From the NCBI GenBank assembly GCA_013289065.1, contig JABDAP010000018.1, positions 1 to 40,294 of the forward strand: a stretch of 40,294 bases of DNA. The letters run 5' to 3'. The position numbers were made by a program, and so were the translations under genes. Numbering within the stretch: the first letter of the stretch is position 1; every line of letters starts with the position of its first letter. The DNA comes from Bacteroidota bacterium. GTDB taxonomy: Bacteria > Bacteroidota > Bacteroidia > Chitinophagales > Chitinophagaceae. Positions 7,727-17,645 of this stretch are shown here, one piece after another. The notes under the pieces are model-generated. The model was not told the DNA's origin. It was given only the letters and a program-made list of their open reading frames with translations, and did no database searches.

Positions 7727-9763
7727 TTATTTTTTAACAGAAAATATTTTCTTTTCCACGCCAACCCCGGTGATAGTAAGGCTCTTCCACTGTTTTGGCA
7801 GGGCGGAGCTTACCTGGGTGATCCCTTTGGAAGTGATCTCGAGCCCGCCGAAACCCATCAGCACGCTCTGTACAATTCCGCCGGCGCCGGTTGCAAAATA
7901 AGGATTGGTTCCGCCTTTTGTTTCTGCTATTACCCGCAATGGCGGATTCAGGTTGGGAACATAAGCATCTTTAAAGAACTGAAACGCTTTTTCCCCATCG
8001 CCTAATCTTGCATACAATAAAGTAAAGATGGCCTGCGTCATGGCCGGCGTTCCCTCATTCGGCACGCGCGATTCATAATATTCGAGATCTTTGCGGATCT
8101 GCCTGGGATCCGTTATCTCTTTTAAAGGATACGCCAACAGATTTACATCCGCCTGTTTAATGCCTTCGCCATGATAGGTTGCAAATTCTCTTGTTACCCC
8201 ATTTTCCATTTTCAGTATCGGGATATTATCCGCAACATTCATCCAGTCGGGGTCTGCAGCTACACCCAATAATTTCGCGGCTTCTGTGGCATTTTGTAAA
8301 ACAGCTTTTGCAGCGGCATTGGTCCATGCATTATTGTCTACATTCTCCGCCCATTCATCTGCAGCCACTACATTTTTAATATCATAATGTCCGGGGCCGT
8401 TCCTTTCTACGCGGCTCGCCCAGAAATCTGCTGTTTCTTTTATAACGGGCCAGCCTTTTTCTTTCAGCCATTCTTTATCCTGTGTTACGCAATAATAGTT
8501 CCATGCCGCTATTCCAACACATGCGGTGATATGATGTTCGAATGGCCCGCTTAATGCCCACACCGGTGTTTCTTCCACGCCTGTTGCTGCGCTCTCCCAT
8601 GGAAACATTGCGCCTTTATATCCGTGATTGAATGCATTTTTTTTTGCGGCCGCCAGCCTGTTATAACGATACTCCACCAGGCTTCTCGCCATTTCAGGAT
8701 GCAGTACGAGTATGGATGGATACATCCACAATTCCGTATCCCAGAATACATGGCCGTTATAGCCGAGGCCGCTCAAACCCATTGGCGACGGGCTCATATC
8801 CGTTCCTTCGCGTACAAATGAATAGAGATGATAGAGCATGCTGTGAATATCCTGTTGCGATTGGTCATCGCCTTCTATGATAATATCGCTTTTCCATAAT
8901 TCATCCCATGCTTTGTTGTGAAAACTGATCAGCCTTTCTCTTCCTTCCAGTTTGGCAAAGATGGTCATGCGTTCCGCTTCATTCAACGGATCATCGTGAT
9001 GCGCTGATGTGATAGATGTTCCTGCGATCGAATAGTGATACGTTTCGCCGGCTTTTATTTTACGGCTGAACTTCATGAGATGCATATTATTATCCCACAT
9101 TTCATGTATCACGCGCGGTTCCTCTCCATGTGGTTCACTGAATAAAAAAGTATTGGATGCGCACATCAACAATTTACCTGTAGGGCTTTTTGCGGTTGAA
9201 GTAAGTAAACTGATCACCACATGCGGCCTGTCAATTTCGTTATAATAATTCTGCACTTCTTTCAATGCATCGGGCGCTTCCATTACGCTGGCCGAGCCGA
9301 GCAGGATGTCTTTTTTTGCAGTAACCGAAACATCCATCAACACGGTAAACGGTAGGTGGCGTAAAGAATAATAAGTATACGTTATCGTTGCCTTATCACC
9401 GTAATCGAATGAAGTGGTAAAGCTTGCGTGCCGCATATCAAGCGACTGTTTCATGTTATGTGCATCATTGCTGCCGATCCTTCTGCCATCGATATCCATC
9501 TGCATGTTCAGTAAATTAAAACTGCGCAGAAAATTGCTTACCCTGCCGCGGCCATAGAGGTCATATGCACCGGCAAGCACAACATCTTTTACTTTAAATG
9601 GTTCGGGCGATGAAACGATCCCGATCATTCCGTTGGCAACCGTGATGCCATAATAATTTGCCGGATCGATCTTATCTGTGCTGATCTTCCACACATCTGT
9701 TTGCTGAGCAGCGGCAAGAAAAGAAATGGTGACAGATAATAAAAACAGTGATGCTCTTTTCAT
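7727..9763 (-). CDS. Glycoside hydrolase family 65 protein, probably an alpha-glucosidase
   Basis: The 678-residue periplasmic protein has a signal peptide (MKRASLFLLSVTISFLAAA). The GH65 (alpha/alpha)6-barrel marks are clear: GHVFWDTELWMYP, and ADEWAENVDNNAWTN, the equivalent of the DEYHENV motif of GH65 phosphorylases, giving Glu470 as likely general acid. Glu614, in AETKGGTNPYFATGAGG, could be the general base of a hydrolase; as I recall, the kojibiose hydrolase of Flavobacterium johnsoniae has its two glutamates at a very similar spacing. A normal phosphate-binding loop is not obvious. I infer a hydrolase of alpha-glucosides rather than a phosphorylase. It is the first gene of the operon running to 2076. 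Confidence 0.82.
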   Translation of the reverse strand: MKRASLFLLSVTISFLAAAQQTDVWKISTDKIDPANYYGITVANGMIGIVSSPEPFKVKDVVLAGAYDLYGRGRVSNFLRSFNLLNMQMDIDGRRIGSNDAHNMKQSLDMRHASFTTSFDYGDKATITYTYYSLRHLPFTVLMDVSVTAKKDILLGSASVMEAPDALKEVQNYYNEIDRPHVVISLLTSTAKSPTGKLLMCASNTFLFSEPHGEEPRVIHEMWDNNMHLMKFSRKIKAGETYHYSIAGTSITSAHHDDPLNEAERMTIFAKLEGRERLISFHNKAWDELWKSDIIIEGDDQSQQDIHSMLYHLYSFVREGTDMSPSPMGLSGLGYNGHVFWDTELWMYPSILVLHPEMARSLVEYRYNRLAAAKKNAFNHGYKGAMFPWESAATGVEETPVWALSGPFEHHITACVGIAAWNYYCVTQDKEWLKEKGWPVIKETADFWASRVERNGPGHYDIKNVVAADEWAENVDNNAWTNAAAKAVLQNATEAAKLLGVAADPDWMNVADNIPILKMENGVTREFATYHGEGIKQADVNLLAYPLKEITDPRQIRKDLEYYESRVPNEGTPAMTQAIFTLLYARLGDGEKAFQFFKDAYVPNLNPPLRVIAETKGGTNPYFATGAGGIVQSVLMGFGGLEITSKGITQVSSALPKQWKSLTITGVGVEKKIFSVKK

Positions 9764-9794
9764 ATAATAGTTTTAGTGCCGAAGAATCTTTATC

Positions 9795-9866
9795 GTGAGT
9801 CGTGAATCGTGAGTGGTGAATAGCAAATGATCTTTTTCTTACTCACCACTGTCCACTCGCCACTCA
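9795..9866. repeat. Long imperfect intergenic hairpin built from GTGAGTC/GTGAATC units
   Basis: The left arm (about 9795-9822) has repeated heptamers such as GTGAGTC, GTGAATC and GTGAGTG. The right arm (9840-9866) is their approximate complement, ACTCACCACTGTCCACTC. The best core is AGTGGTGAATA against TACTCACCACT. The right arm overlaps the stop codon of the CRTAC1 gene at 9864, so the element may act as its terminator. It fills most of the gap before the GH65 gene. Confidence 0.65.
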
Positions 9867-12800
9867 TTTCTTTTTCTTAAATAAATACAACTTATCATTA
9901 TTCATTCCAACAATTATATAACTGCTGCCATTGGCTGATACGATGTTTTGTATATCCCTTGCTTCCCCTTTCAAAAATAATCCGCTTTCATTAGGTTTCA
10001 GATAAGTAAAATGGCCTTTCCCGTTGTTGATCAGCGTTGTTCCATAGCTGGCATCAAATCTTCCTGTTTGTGGTTTTAACCCAAAGAAATTGCCGGCCAT
10101 AAAAATATCTTTTTTACCATCGCCATCAAGATCTGTAACGGTGATACCGAATACAGGCGATAACTGCGCCATTACCGGCAAAGGCTGCATAGTAAAGTTC
10201 GCATGCCCGTCATTGATAAAAATACTTGTTTGCGTTTGTTCAACCGTTAATACTTCTGCATGTTTTAATTGATCGGAAGTAAGTACTTCTTCAATCGGTT
10301 TTCCTGCATAGGCTTCAAAATGAAGGAATTTCTTTTTCAGTATGGGCATCTGCGATTCCATTTCTTCTTTTAAATAATAAGGATATGCTTTGCCATCCGT
10401 TTTATAATAAACAGGAATACATTCCGATTGCCCGTTCTTATCAAAATCATCCACATATAATTTAGCAGGATGGCTTTTGTCGGCTTTGATATTGCAGTTC
10501 AATCCAAAATTTCCTGCAATGATATCAGGTGTCCCGTTTCCGTCGATATCTGCAATGGTTACGCAGTTCCACCAGCCGGATGAGTTTGCGATCTCTTTTA
10601 TTTTTTGAAATTTTCCATTGATGTATTTGTATATCGTAACCGGCATCCAGTCGCCCACAACAACTAATTCTTTTTTTCCATCACCATCAACATCCGCCCA
10701 TTGTGCATCGGTAACCATACCCGCGCGGATAAGCGACGGAGCAATAGTTGCCGTAACATCAGTAAATATTCCTCCGCCCATATTCTTCAACAGCACACTA
10801 TTCGGCAATACACCATAACTGCCCGGAACATCGCGTGCACCAATAAAGATATCCGGCTTACCATCGTTATCAAAATCGCCCACACGCACACAGGATGCAT
10901 TGATGGAAACAGCCGGCCATCCTTTTGCAGCAGCCGAGAAATTTCCTTTGCCATCATTGATATATAATCTTGTAAGAAGGTAGGGCGAACCCTGTTTTGC
11001 CTCATTGCCTCCTGAAGCTACCACAAGATCGAGATCGCCATCGCCATCTGCATCAAAGAAAACAGCGCCGATGCTTTCATAATAACTGTCTGCGATAAAA
11101 ACGTTTTGCGGTTTTCTTACAAAATGCCCGTCTTTTGTTTGTATGAACAGTTTGCAGGTATCGCCCGAAGCGCCGCCGATAAAAAAATCTTCGAGCCCGT
11201 CGCCATTCACATCACCCACTGCGATCTTCGGGCCTTCGGTTGAAATAAGTTTCGGGATCAGCCGCTCTACGTCAAAATCCACGAAATCATTTTCTTTATG
11301 TCTGGTATTACCGCTGATCGCAGAAGCAGAAATATCATCGTATAACGGTTGAACAGGCTTTGTAATTATTTTTATTTCCCTGGCATCTTTTTGATACAAA
11401 GAGAGCAGTGTATCGGCTTTTGCATTTTTTATTACCTGCATTTTTTGATCCGGCCAGCGGATAAGAATACTGTCGATTGTTTTTTCATCGCCCAATCCAA
11501 AAACCAATACCGGGTCAACGCTGCTTTGAAAACCGCGTGTAGGCATTTGTTCAATAACCTGTTCGTGTTGTGCAGCAAATACAGAAACACGTGCGCCAAA
11601 TCCTGCTGTATTCGGCGCATTTCCATTCAGCTTTATTTTTACATAATGATGATGTAGTTTTTCTGTTGAATGATTTTTATAAATCGATGCTTCCTTATTC
11701 TCGTTGTTGATCACCAGGTCAAGGTCTCCATCGCCATCAAGATCCGCGTAAGCCGCGCCATTGCTGAATGTGGGCATGCCAAACCCCAGTTGCTTCGACT
11801 CATCTTTAAACAATAAATTTTGTTGATTCGTGAATGCAAAATTCGGAATAGGAACTGATGGCATTTTTTTCAGGAGATCTAAAAAATCAAAACCGCCTTG
11901 CTTTACACGCGCAATATTTTCCTGGCTGTTGAAGAAAGCTAAAAAATCCTGGTTGGTTAAATCGCGGCGGATGCCGTTGCAAACAAAAATATCTTTCCAT
12001 CCGTCGTTGGTGAAATCAAAACATAACGTTCCCCAGCTCCAGCCCGTTGCATCAACACCCGCCAGCTGCGCAATTTCACTAAAGGTTCCATCTGCATTAT
12101 TCAGTTGCAATGTATTGCCCGTAAACTGGTGATGAAAGTCTAATTTGTTCCTTGCATTCTGCACGTCGTAACTATCAAACTTGAGTGTGGTTTTTAAACG
12201 GTAATCATTTTCGGGTAACATCTCTGCGGTAAAAATATCGAGCCAGCCATCGTTATTGATATCGGCCATATCCGTTCCCATCGCGCCATTGCTGAGATGC
12301 CCCATTGCATTGGTGGCCACTTCTTTGAACGTTCCGTTATGCTGGTTGATGTATAAATAATCGTGTTCAAAAAAATCATTGGCTACATAAATGTCTTCCC
12401 ATCCATCATTGTTTACATCGCCAACTGCAATACCAAGGCCAAAAGCAATTTCAGATCCGTAGATCCCGGCCTGTTCGCTTACATCGGTAAATTTTCCGCC
12501 GTCGTTCCTGTATAAACGGTCGCCGTTTATTTTATCACGCTGGTATCGCGCATCGATCTTATAACCAAAATTATCGATCGATCTCGGGCTGTTGTTCAAC
12601 ACAAAACAATCCAGGTCGCCGTCATGGTCATAATCAAAAAAGATAGCCTGTGTTGAGGCGCCTTTATCATCGAGGCCATATTCATGCGCTTCTTCTTTAA
12701 ATGTCCCGTCTTTTTGGTTGATGTATAATTCATTCGCCCTGTCATCGCCTGCAATGATCCCTGCATTACAAACATAAATATCCAGCCAGCCATCGCCATT

Positions 12801-13184
12801 GATATCAACCATCGTTACACCGGTATGCCATTTATGCTTGCTCGACAGGTTTGCTTTCGCCGTAATATCCTCAAACTGCATATTGCCTTTGTTCAGGTAC
12901 AGTTTATTATCTCCCTGGTTGGAAGTAAAAAAAATGTCCGGTTTGCCATCATTATTGATATCGCCGATCGCTACGCCACCGCCGTTATAAAAATTATGGT
13001 AGTTAAGGATATTCATTTCTTTGGTGTCCGTCACATTATTGGCAAACACCACACCTGTTTGGGAAGACGGGAGCAGTTCAAACAAACTGTCTTTCGCGTT
13101 ATCCTGTTCCGAAGTTGAACAGGAAGCCATAAAAAGAAGGCAGGCCGCAACACATCCCGGTAAGCAAATAGATCGGTAAAACAT
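9864..13184 (-). CDS. CRTAC1-type lipoprotein: FG-GAP/VCBS repeats with ASPIC/UnbV domain
   Basis: From the ATG at 13184 the product has 1106 residues and a lipoprotein signal (MFYRSICLPGCVAACLLFMASC, Cys22). A long series of FG-GAP/VCBS repeats with calcium-binding DINNDGKPDIFFT-type loops (D-x-D-x-D-G) fills the N-terminal 450 residues. The ASPIC/UnbV segment is in the middle (GFGARVSVFAAQ, MPTRGFQSSVDPVLVFGLG, ILIRWPD), and a second propeller-like series fills the C-terminal half. Such proteins are common beside SusC/SusD genes and are thought to act at the cell surface, but no substrate is known. The in-frame TTG at 13220 is more likely part of the promoter. Confidence 0.88.
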   Translation of the reverse strand: MFYRSICLPGCVAACLLFMASCSTSEQDNAKDSLFELLPSSQTGVVFANNVTDTKEMNILNYHNFYNGGGVAIGDINNDGKPDIFFTSNQGDNKLYLNKGNMQFEDITAKANLSSKHKWHTGVTMVDINGDGWLDIYVCNAGIIAGDDRANELYINQKDGTFKEEAHEYGLDDKGASTQAIFFDYDHDGDLDCFVLNNSPRSIDNFGYKIDARYQRDKINGDRLYRNDGGKFTDVSEQAGIYGSEIAFGLGIAVGDVNNDGWEDIYVANDFFEHDYLYINQHNGTFKEVATNAMGHLSNGAMGTDMADINNDGWLDIFTAEMLPENDYRLKTTLKFDSYDVQNARNKLDFHHQFTGNTLQLNNADGTFSEIAQLAGVDATGWSWGTLCFDFTNDGWKDIFVCNGIRRDLTNQDFLAFFNSQENIARVKQGGFDFLDLLKKMPSVPIPNFAFTNQQNLLFKDESKQLGFGMPTFSNGAAYADLDGDGDLDLVINNENKEASIYKNHSTEKLHHHYVKIKLNGNAPNTAGFGARVSVFAAQHEQVIEQMPTRGFQSSVDPVLVFGLGDEKTIDSILIRWPDQKMQVIKNAKADTLLSLYQKDAREIKIITKPVQPLYDDISASAISGNTRHKENDFVDFDVERLIPKLISTEGPKIAVGDVNGDGLEDFFIGGASGDTCKLFIQTKDGHFVRKPQNVFIADSYYESIGAVFFDADGDGDLDLVVASGGNEAKQGSPYLLTRLYINDGKGNFSAAAKGWPAVSINASCVRVGDFDNDGKPDIFIGARDVPGSYGVLPNSVLLKNMGGGIFTDVTATIAPSLIRAGMVTDAQWADVDGDGKKELVVVGDWMPVTIYKYINGKFQKIKEIANSSGWWNCVTIADIDGNGTPDIIAGNFGLNCNIKADKSHPAKLYVDDFDKNGQSECIPVYYKTDGKAYPYYLKEEMESQMPILKKKFLHFEAYAGKPIEEVLTSDQLKHAEVLTVEQTQTSIFINDGHANFTMQPLPVMAQLSPVFGITVTDLDGDGKKDIFMAGNFFGLKPQTGRFDASYGTTLINNGKGHFTYLKPNESGLFLKGEARDIQNIVSANGSSYIIVGMNNDKLYLFKKKK

Positions 13185-13190
13185 AACACA

Positions 13191-13220
13191 GCAAATTACC
13201 CCTTTTATAAAAGCATTCAA
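13191..13220 (-). promoter_or_regulatory. Bacteroidota-type promoter with near-leaderless start
   Basis: On the minus strand TTG (13220-13218) is followed, 19 nt later, by TAATTTGC (13198-13191), matching the TTG-N19-TAnnTTTG form of the group. The ATG of the CRTAC1 gene is only 6 nt further (13184), so transcription should begin at, or a few bases before, the start codon. Confidence 0.5.
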
Positions 13221-13277
13221 AAAGAGAATGGCAATAAAAATTAGTAAATCGTTAAAAGGATATTATGCGATTGTTCG

Positions 13278-13308
13278 GTTGATTATAGCCCAATATCCGT
13301 TATTTTGC
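13278..13308 (+). promoter_or_regulatory. Bacteroidota-type promoter of the SRPBCC gene
   Basis: TTG at 13279-13281, a 19-nt spacer and TATTTTGC at 13301-13308 match the -33/-7 elements of Bacteroidota. The start codon at 13334 is 25 bp downstream, leaving a short leader. Confidence 0.6.
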
Positions 13309-13333
13309 AATGTTGTAAAATAGCGGCTGCTTT

Positions 13334-14287
13334 ATGAAAAAATTCTTGATTTTTTTAGGTGCTCTCCTGTTAGTGTTGGTGGCAGGCATTTATATTTTTA
13401 TCCCGCCAACGATCCATATTACCAGTGCTACGGTTCTTCAAACAACCGACAATGGCGCGGAAAGGTTTATCATGGATGAAACCAAATGGCCTCTTTGGTG
13501 GAACTATCTTGCGCAGCATAATACTGCTGATGCAAAACAGCCGCCTGCTCTTTTTATAGCCGGGCGCGATGAATATAGATTAACGGATAAATTTTATAAA
13601 GCAGTTGCCATCCGCATCAAACATAATAACCTGGTGCAGCTGGAGAGTAAAATGTCCCTGATACCGCTGGCACTCGATTCTACAGGTGTTGAATGGAAGT
13701 GTTCGATCGAGACCGGTTTCAGCCTTTACAAAAAAATTGATGGTTATTTCAATGCAAAACGGATCAAGGAAAATATGGATACAGTTCTGGCTAACTTAAA
13801 AAGTTTTCTTTCCAAAAATGAAAATGTATATGGCATCCCTATTGAAAAGAATCATTTAAAAGATACTTTATATGTTACTGCAAAAACGCTGATTTCTTCT
13901 TATCCTTCCACAACTGTTATCTATGAACTGATCAAAAAAATACAGGCGTATGCCTCGCAAAACGGCGCCCATCAAACCGGCAGCCCGATATTTAATGTGA
14001 CGGATATGGGCAATCATCTGCAATTGATGGCCGGCATACCGGTTGATAAAAATATTGCAGAGAAAAACGGTTTTGCATTAAAACACATGGTTCGTGGATT
14101 TTTTATGATCACGGAAGTAGTGGGCGGAAATAATGCAGTGAATAAAGCTTCGGAAAATCTTCACCAGTTCTTTTCCGATTACCATAAAACATCCATGGCG
14201 ATGAACTTTACGATGTTGGTGACAGACAGGATGTATCAACCCGACAGCAGTAAATGGATCACTAAAATATACCTGCCTGTTTATTGA
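13334..14287 (+). CDS. SRPBCC / GyrI-like effector-binding protein with membrane anchor
   Basis: The 317-residue product has an N-terminal membrane anchor or signal (MKKFLIFLGALLLVLVAGIYIF). Residues about 30-150 resemble an SRPBCC (polyketide cyclase-like) domain, with ERFIMDETKWPLWWNYL near its start. Residues 160-317 fit a GyrI-like/AraC effector-binding domain (YGIPIEKNHLKDTLYVTAKT, then LQLMAGIPVDKNI). This two-domain arrangement is known as a ligand-binding protein without a DNA-binding part. It is the only plus-strand gene among the CRTAC1 genes: divergent from the one on its left and convergent, 14 bp apart, with the one on its right. Ligand unknown. Confidence 0.7.
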   Translation: MKKFLIFLGALLLVLVAGIYIFIPPTIHITSATVLQTTDNGAERFIMDETKWPLWWNYLAQHNTADAKQPPALFIAGRDEYRLTDKFYKAVAIRIKHNNLVQLESKMSLIPLALDSTGVEWKCSIETGFSLYKKIDGYFNAKRIKENMDTVLANLKSFLSKNENVYGIPIEKNHLKDTLYVTAKTLISSYPSTTVIYELIKKIQAYASQNGAHQTGSPIFNVTDMGNHLQLMAGIPVDKNIAEKNGFALKHMVRGFFMITEVVGGNNAVNKASENLHQFFSDYHKTSMAMNFTMLVTDRMYQPDSSKWITKIYLPVY

Positions 14288-14301
14288 TTTAGATACGAAG
14301 A

Positions 14302-17300
14302 TCACTTTTTGACAGCCTGATCTGCAAACTCTATCACCATTGTACTGTCATTGTTCCTTGCAAGAACAAATGCTTCTTTTTTATTGATCATGATCTTTTT
14401 CACATGGCGTACCTGCCCTTTTATTTGCAGGCCGTTAATATTCTCAACAGAAAAATTTCCATTTCCTTTATTCAACAGGATGGTTCCGAAATCAGCATCG
14501 TACCTGCCCATCTGGATATTGTTATTGTAAAAATTACCGGCAAGCAAAATATCCGGCAGGTTATCATGATTGGCGTCGATCACTACGGCATCCCTGTAAG
14601 AACTTAACTGCGCCTGCCATGGCAAAGCTTTGAGTGTGAAATTCAATTTGCCATCATTGATCAATACTGCATTGGAAAAACAATTGGCCTGCAATATTTC
14701 CGATGCTTCCAGCTTATCCTTTGAAAATATCTGTTCCAGGCTTGCCTTTGCAAATTCCTCTGCATACAGGAATTTCTTTTTCAGCATCGGTACCTGTTTT
14801 TGCAATTCATCTTTATTGGCAAAAGGAATCTCTCTTCCGTTTAAAAAATAAGTAAGCACCTGTTCTTTTCTGCCGTTATCATCAAAGTCGTTATAATATA
14901 ATTTTACCGGTTCTTTATCGCTTGCCCGTAAACGGCTGTTCCAGCCAAGGTTTCCGGCGATGAGGTCTATGTCGCCGTCGTTATCAATATCAACAGGCAA
15001 TACAAAATTCCACCAGCCTTTTTTATCTGTCAATATTTTTTTAGTAAAATTTCCATGGTCATTGATGTATGCATAGATCCCATCCCATTCTGTACAAACG
15101 ATCAGATCCTGGTCGCCATCTTTATCAATATCAAACCAGATGGCCTGTGTAACCATTCCGGTATTGGCAAGATCTTTTGCACGTGAAGCGGTAACATCTG
15201 TAAAATGCCCTTTACCATCATTCTGTAATAAATAAGACCGCGGCATTTTTCCATATTCTGCAGGTACGGTACGGCCGCCGATAAAAAGATCCATTGCGCC
15301 ATCGCCATTAAAATCGGAGGCAACAACACAAGAGGCATTTACAAATATGCTGTCAAAAGCATGATCGAGTTTTGTAAAAACCCCTTTGCCATTGTTCAGA
15401 TAAACACGTGGCTGCAAATGCGGGTCAGGGCCAAAGAACTCATTGCCGCCACTTGCTACAACAAGATCTATATTGCCATCTTTGTTTACATCCACCCATG
15501 TTGCATCGATATCTTCAAAAGCGCTGTCTGCTTCGATTACCGGTTGTGATGACCGTATAAATTTTCCATTTGCATTTTGTAAAAAAACTGCGCTTTTTTT
15601 ATCGCGTGAAGAGCCGATAAAAACATCTTCCAATCCATCATGATTGATATCTGCAACAGCCAGTGCCGGGCCTTCGGCCGAAACCATATGCGGCATCAAA
15701 GGTTCGCGGTCAAATTCGTTGAATGCATTTTCCTGGTGGAGATATCCGAGCGATACTTTTTTAGTGATGTCTTCCATCGGCCTTGTTGTTTCCGGCCAAT
15801 GATTGGTGATCTTCTTATAATCAAAAACAGGAAGGCCTTTCACATAAGTAAAACTTGTATTTGGCCTGGCGCTGTCTAATTTGATCGGTTGAAAAGTATT
15901 ATCCGGCCAGATCAAAAAAGCGGAATCTATTTTTGTTTTATCTAACCCGATATGTATCGGCCCTTCCATGCTCGATTGAAATCCTCTTACAGGGTTCTTC
16001 TCATATGTTCTGATACCGCCATTTGCAAACAGTATTACTTTAGCGCCTATTGCGTTGATATTTTTTTCTGAGCCCTTTAATTTGATCGAAACATATGCTT
16101 TGTGCTTATTATCATTGGCTGTGTTCTTATAAAGCATAGCCGCTTCGCCAATATTATTTACGATCACATCAAGGTCGCCGTCGTTATCAAAATCGGCATA
16201 CACTGCTCCGTTTGAATAAGTAGGCTTGTCGTTACCGATCAAACTGCCCATATCGGCAAAAGCCATATCACCGTTATTCTTATAAAACTTATTGGGTATT
16301 TTTATTTCAGGAAATTTATTTACCAGCGCCATTTCTTTTTCACCTATAGTATTATTAGTGATCTCGCGCTGTATTTCTTCATTGGAAACAAAATTCACAA
16401 AATCCATATCATTCATCCGCTTGGGGATGCCATTGGAAATGAAAAGATCCTTCAAACCGTCATTATCAAAGTCCATCCATAAAGGCGCCCAGCTCCAGTC
16501 AGTTGCATATACGCCCGAATACAAACCTGTTTCACTAAACATTCCATTCCGTTTATTCAGCTGCAGGTTATTTCTTGTGTATTGATAATTATATCCTGCC
16601 GAAATTTTATATTGAAAAAGATCATACTCATCTTCTCCCAGCGAGCGTTTTAAAATATACGGGTCGGATGGAAGCATATCCATTGAAATGATCTCCGGGT
16701 ATCCGTCATTGTTTACATCCGCCACATCAACACCCATGGAGAACTGGCTGGTGTGCATGATATGATCATTCAGTTCTTCTTTGAATGTTCCGTTCTTCTG
16801 GTTGATATATAGATAATCATTTTCATGAAAATCATTACCCACATACAGGTCGGGATAGCCATCAAGATTGATATCCGCTACCGCAACGCCCAATCCATAA
16901 CTGATCGCTGAACTGTTGATCTGCGATTCTTTGGTAACATCTGTAAACTTGCCGCCATCATTCCTGAAAAGGCGATCGCCTGAAAGCGGGGAATACGTGC
17001 CAAGAAAATTTTTGCGCGGTGCAAATAATCCGTTGCGGTGAACTGAGTGATTCAATAAAAAACAATCCAGGTCGCCATCCATATCATAATCTACAAAAAC
17101 GGCCTGTGTACTAAATCCTGAAAAATCGAGCCCGTATTCTTTTGCTTCATCTTTGTAAAAAGGCACACCGTTCTTATCAATACCCTGGCAGATCAGCAAT
17201 TGATTATGCCCATGCAGTGTTTCAAATTCACCAATACGGCAAATATAAATATCGAGCAGCCCGTCGTTATTGATATCAACAACAGAAACGCCTGTTGACC

Positions 17301-17640
17301 ATCCGCCATCCTGTGGTATTTTTGCTTCTGCAGTTACATCGGCAAAATTCAATCCGCCTTTATTGATGTATAATTTATTATCGCCCTGGTTGGCAGTAAA
17401 AAAAACATCGATCAGCCCGTCATTATTAAAATCACCCGATCCAACACCGCCGCCATTATAAAAATACATGTACTTGAACATGTTCAGCTGTTGCGTTGGC
17501 GTAAGTTTGTTTGAAAAAGATAAACCCGTCTTACTGCTGTCGAGCAGCTCAAACATAGGTGGTTGCTTCACCGCAGCAGGTCCGCATCCGGCAAGGATAA
17601 TGATAGCGAAAAAGAAATATTTTTTTACAAAATTCAACAT
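14302..17640 (-). CDS. CRTAC1-type lipoprotein (second of three)
   Basis: The 1112-residue product has the lipobox ILAGC (Cys19). It has the same plan as its neighbours: N-terminal FG-GAP/VCBS repeats (DFNNDGLIDVFFT and similar), a central ASPIC/UnbV domain (NAIGAKVILFANGG, NPVRGFQSSMEGPIHIGL, FLIWPDN), and C-terminal repeats. It starts 5 bp after the stop of the next CRTAC1 gene, so the two form one operon. One insertion, near LLICQGIDKNGVPFYKDE, is not shared with the first paralogue. No terminator is visible in the 14 bp before the convergent plus-strand gene. Confidence 0.88.
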   Translation of the reverse strand: MLNFVKKYFFFAIIILAGCGPAAVKQPPMFELLDSSKTGLSFSNKLTPTQQLNMFKYMYFYNGGGVGSGDFNNDGLIDVFFTANQGDNKLYINKGGLNFADVTAEAKIPQDGGWSTGVSVVDINNDGLLDIYICRIGEFETLHGHNQLLICQGIDKNGVPFYKDEAKEYGLDFSGFSTQAVFVDYDMDGDLDCFLLNHSVHRNGLFAPRKNFLGTYSPLSGDRLFRNDGGKFTDVTKESQINSSAISYGLGVAVADINLDGYPDLYVGNDFHENDYLYINQKNGTFKEELNDHIMHTSQFSMGVDVADVNNDGYPEIISMDMLPSDPYILKRSLGEDEYDLFQYKISAGYNYQYTRNNLQLNKRNGMFSETGLYSGVYATDWSWAPLWMDFDNDGLKDLFISNGIPKRMNDMDFVNFVSNEEIQREITNNTIGEKEMALVNKFPEIKIPNKFYKNNGDMAFADMGSLIGNDKPTYSNGAVYADFDNDGDLDVIVNNIGEAAMLYKNTANDNKHKAYVSIKLKGSEKNINAIGAKVILFANGGIRTYEKNPVRGFQSSMEGPIHIGLDKTKIDSAFLIWPDNTFQPIKLDSARPNTSFTYVKGLPVFDYKKITNHWPETTRPMEDITKKVSLGYLHQENAFNEFDREPLMPHMVSAEGPALAVADINHDGLEDVFIGSSRDKKSAVFLQNANGKFIRSSQPVIEADSAFEDIDATWVDVNKDGNIDLVVASGGNEFFGPDPHLQPRVYLNNGKGVFTKLDHAFDSIFVNASCVVASDFNGDGAMDLFIGGRTVPAEYGKMPRSYLLQNDGKGHFTDVTASRAKDLANTGMVTQAIWFDIDKDGDQDLIVCTEWDGIYAYINDHGNFTKKILTDKKGWWNFVLPVDIDNDGDIDLIAGNLGWNSRLRASDKEPVKLYYNDFDDNGRKEQVLTYFLNGREIPFANKDELQKQVPMLKKKFLYAEEFAKASLEQIFSKDKLEASEILQANCFSNAVLINDGKLNFTLKALPWQAQLSSYRDAVVIDANHDNLPDILLAGNFYNNNIQMGRYDADFGTILLNKGNGNFSVENINGLQIKGQVRHVKKIMINKKEAFVLARNNDSTMVIEFADQAVKK

Positions 17641-17645
17641 ACAAT

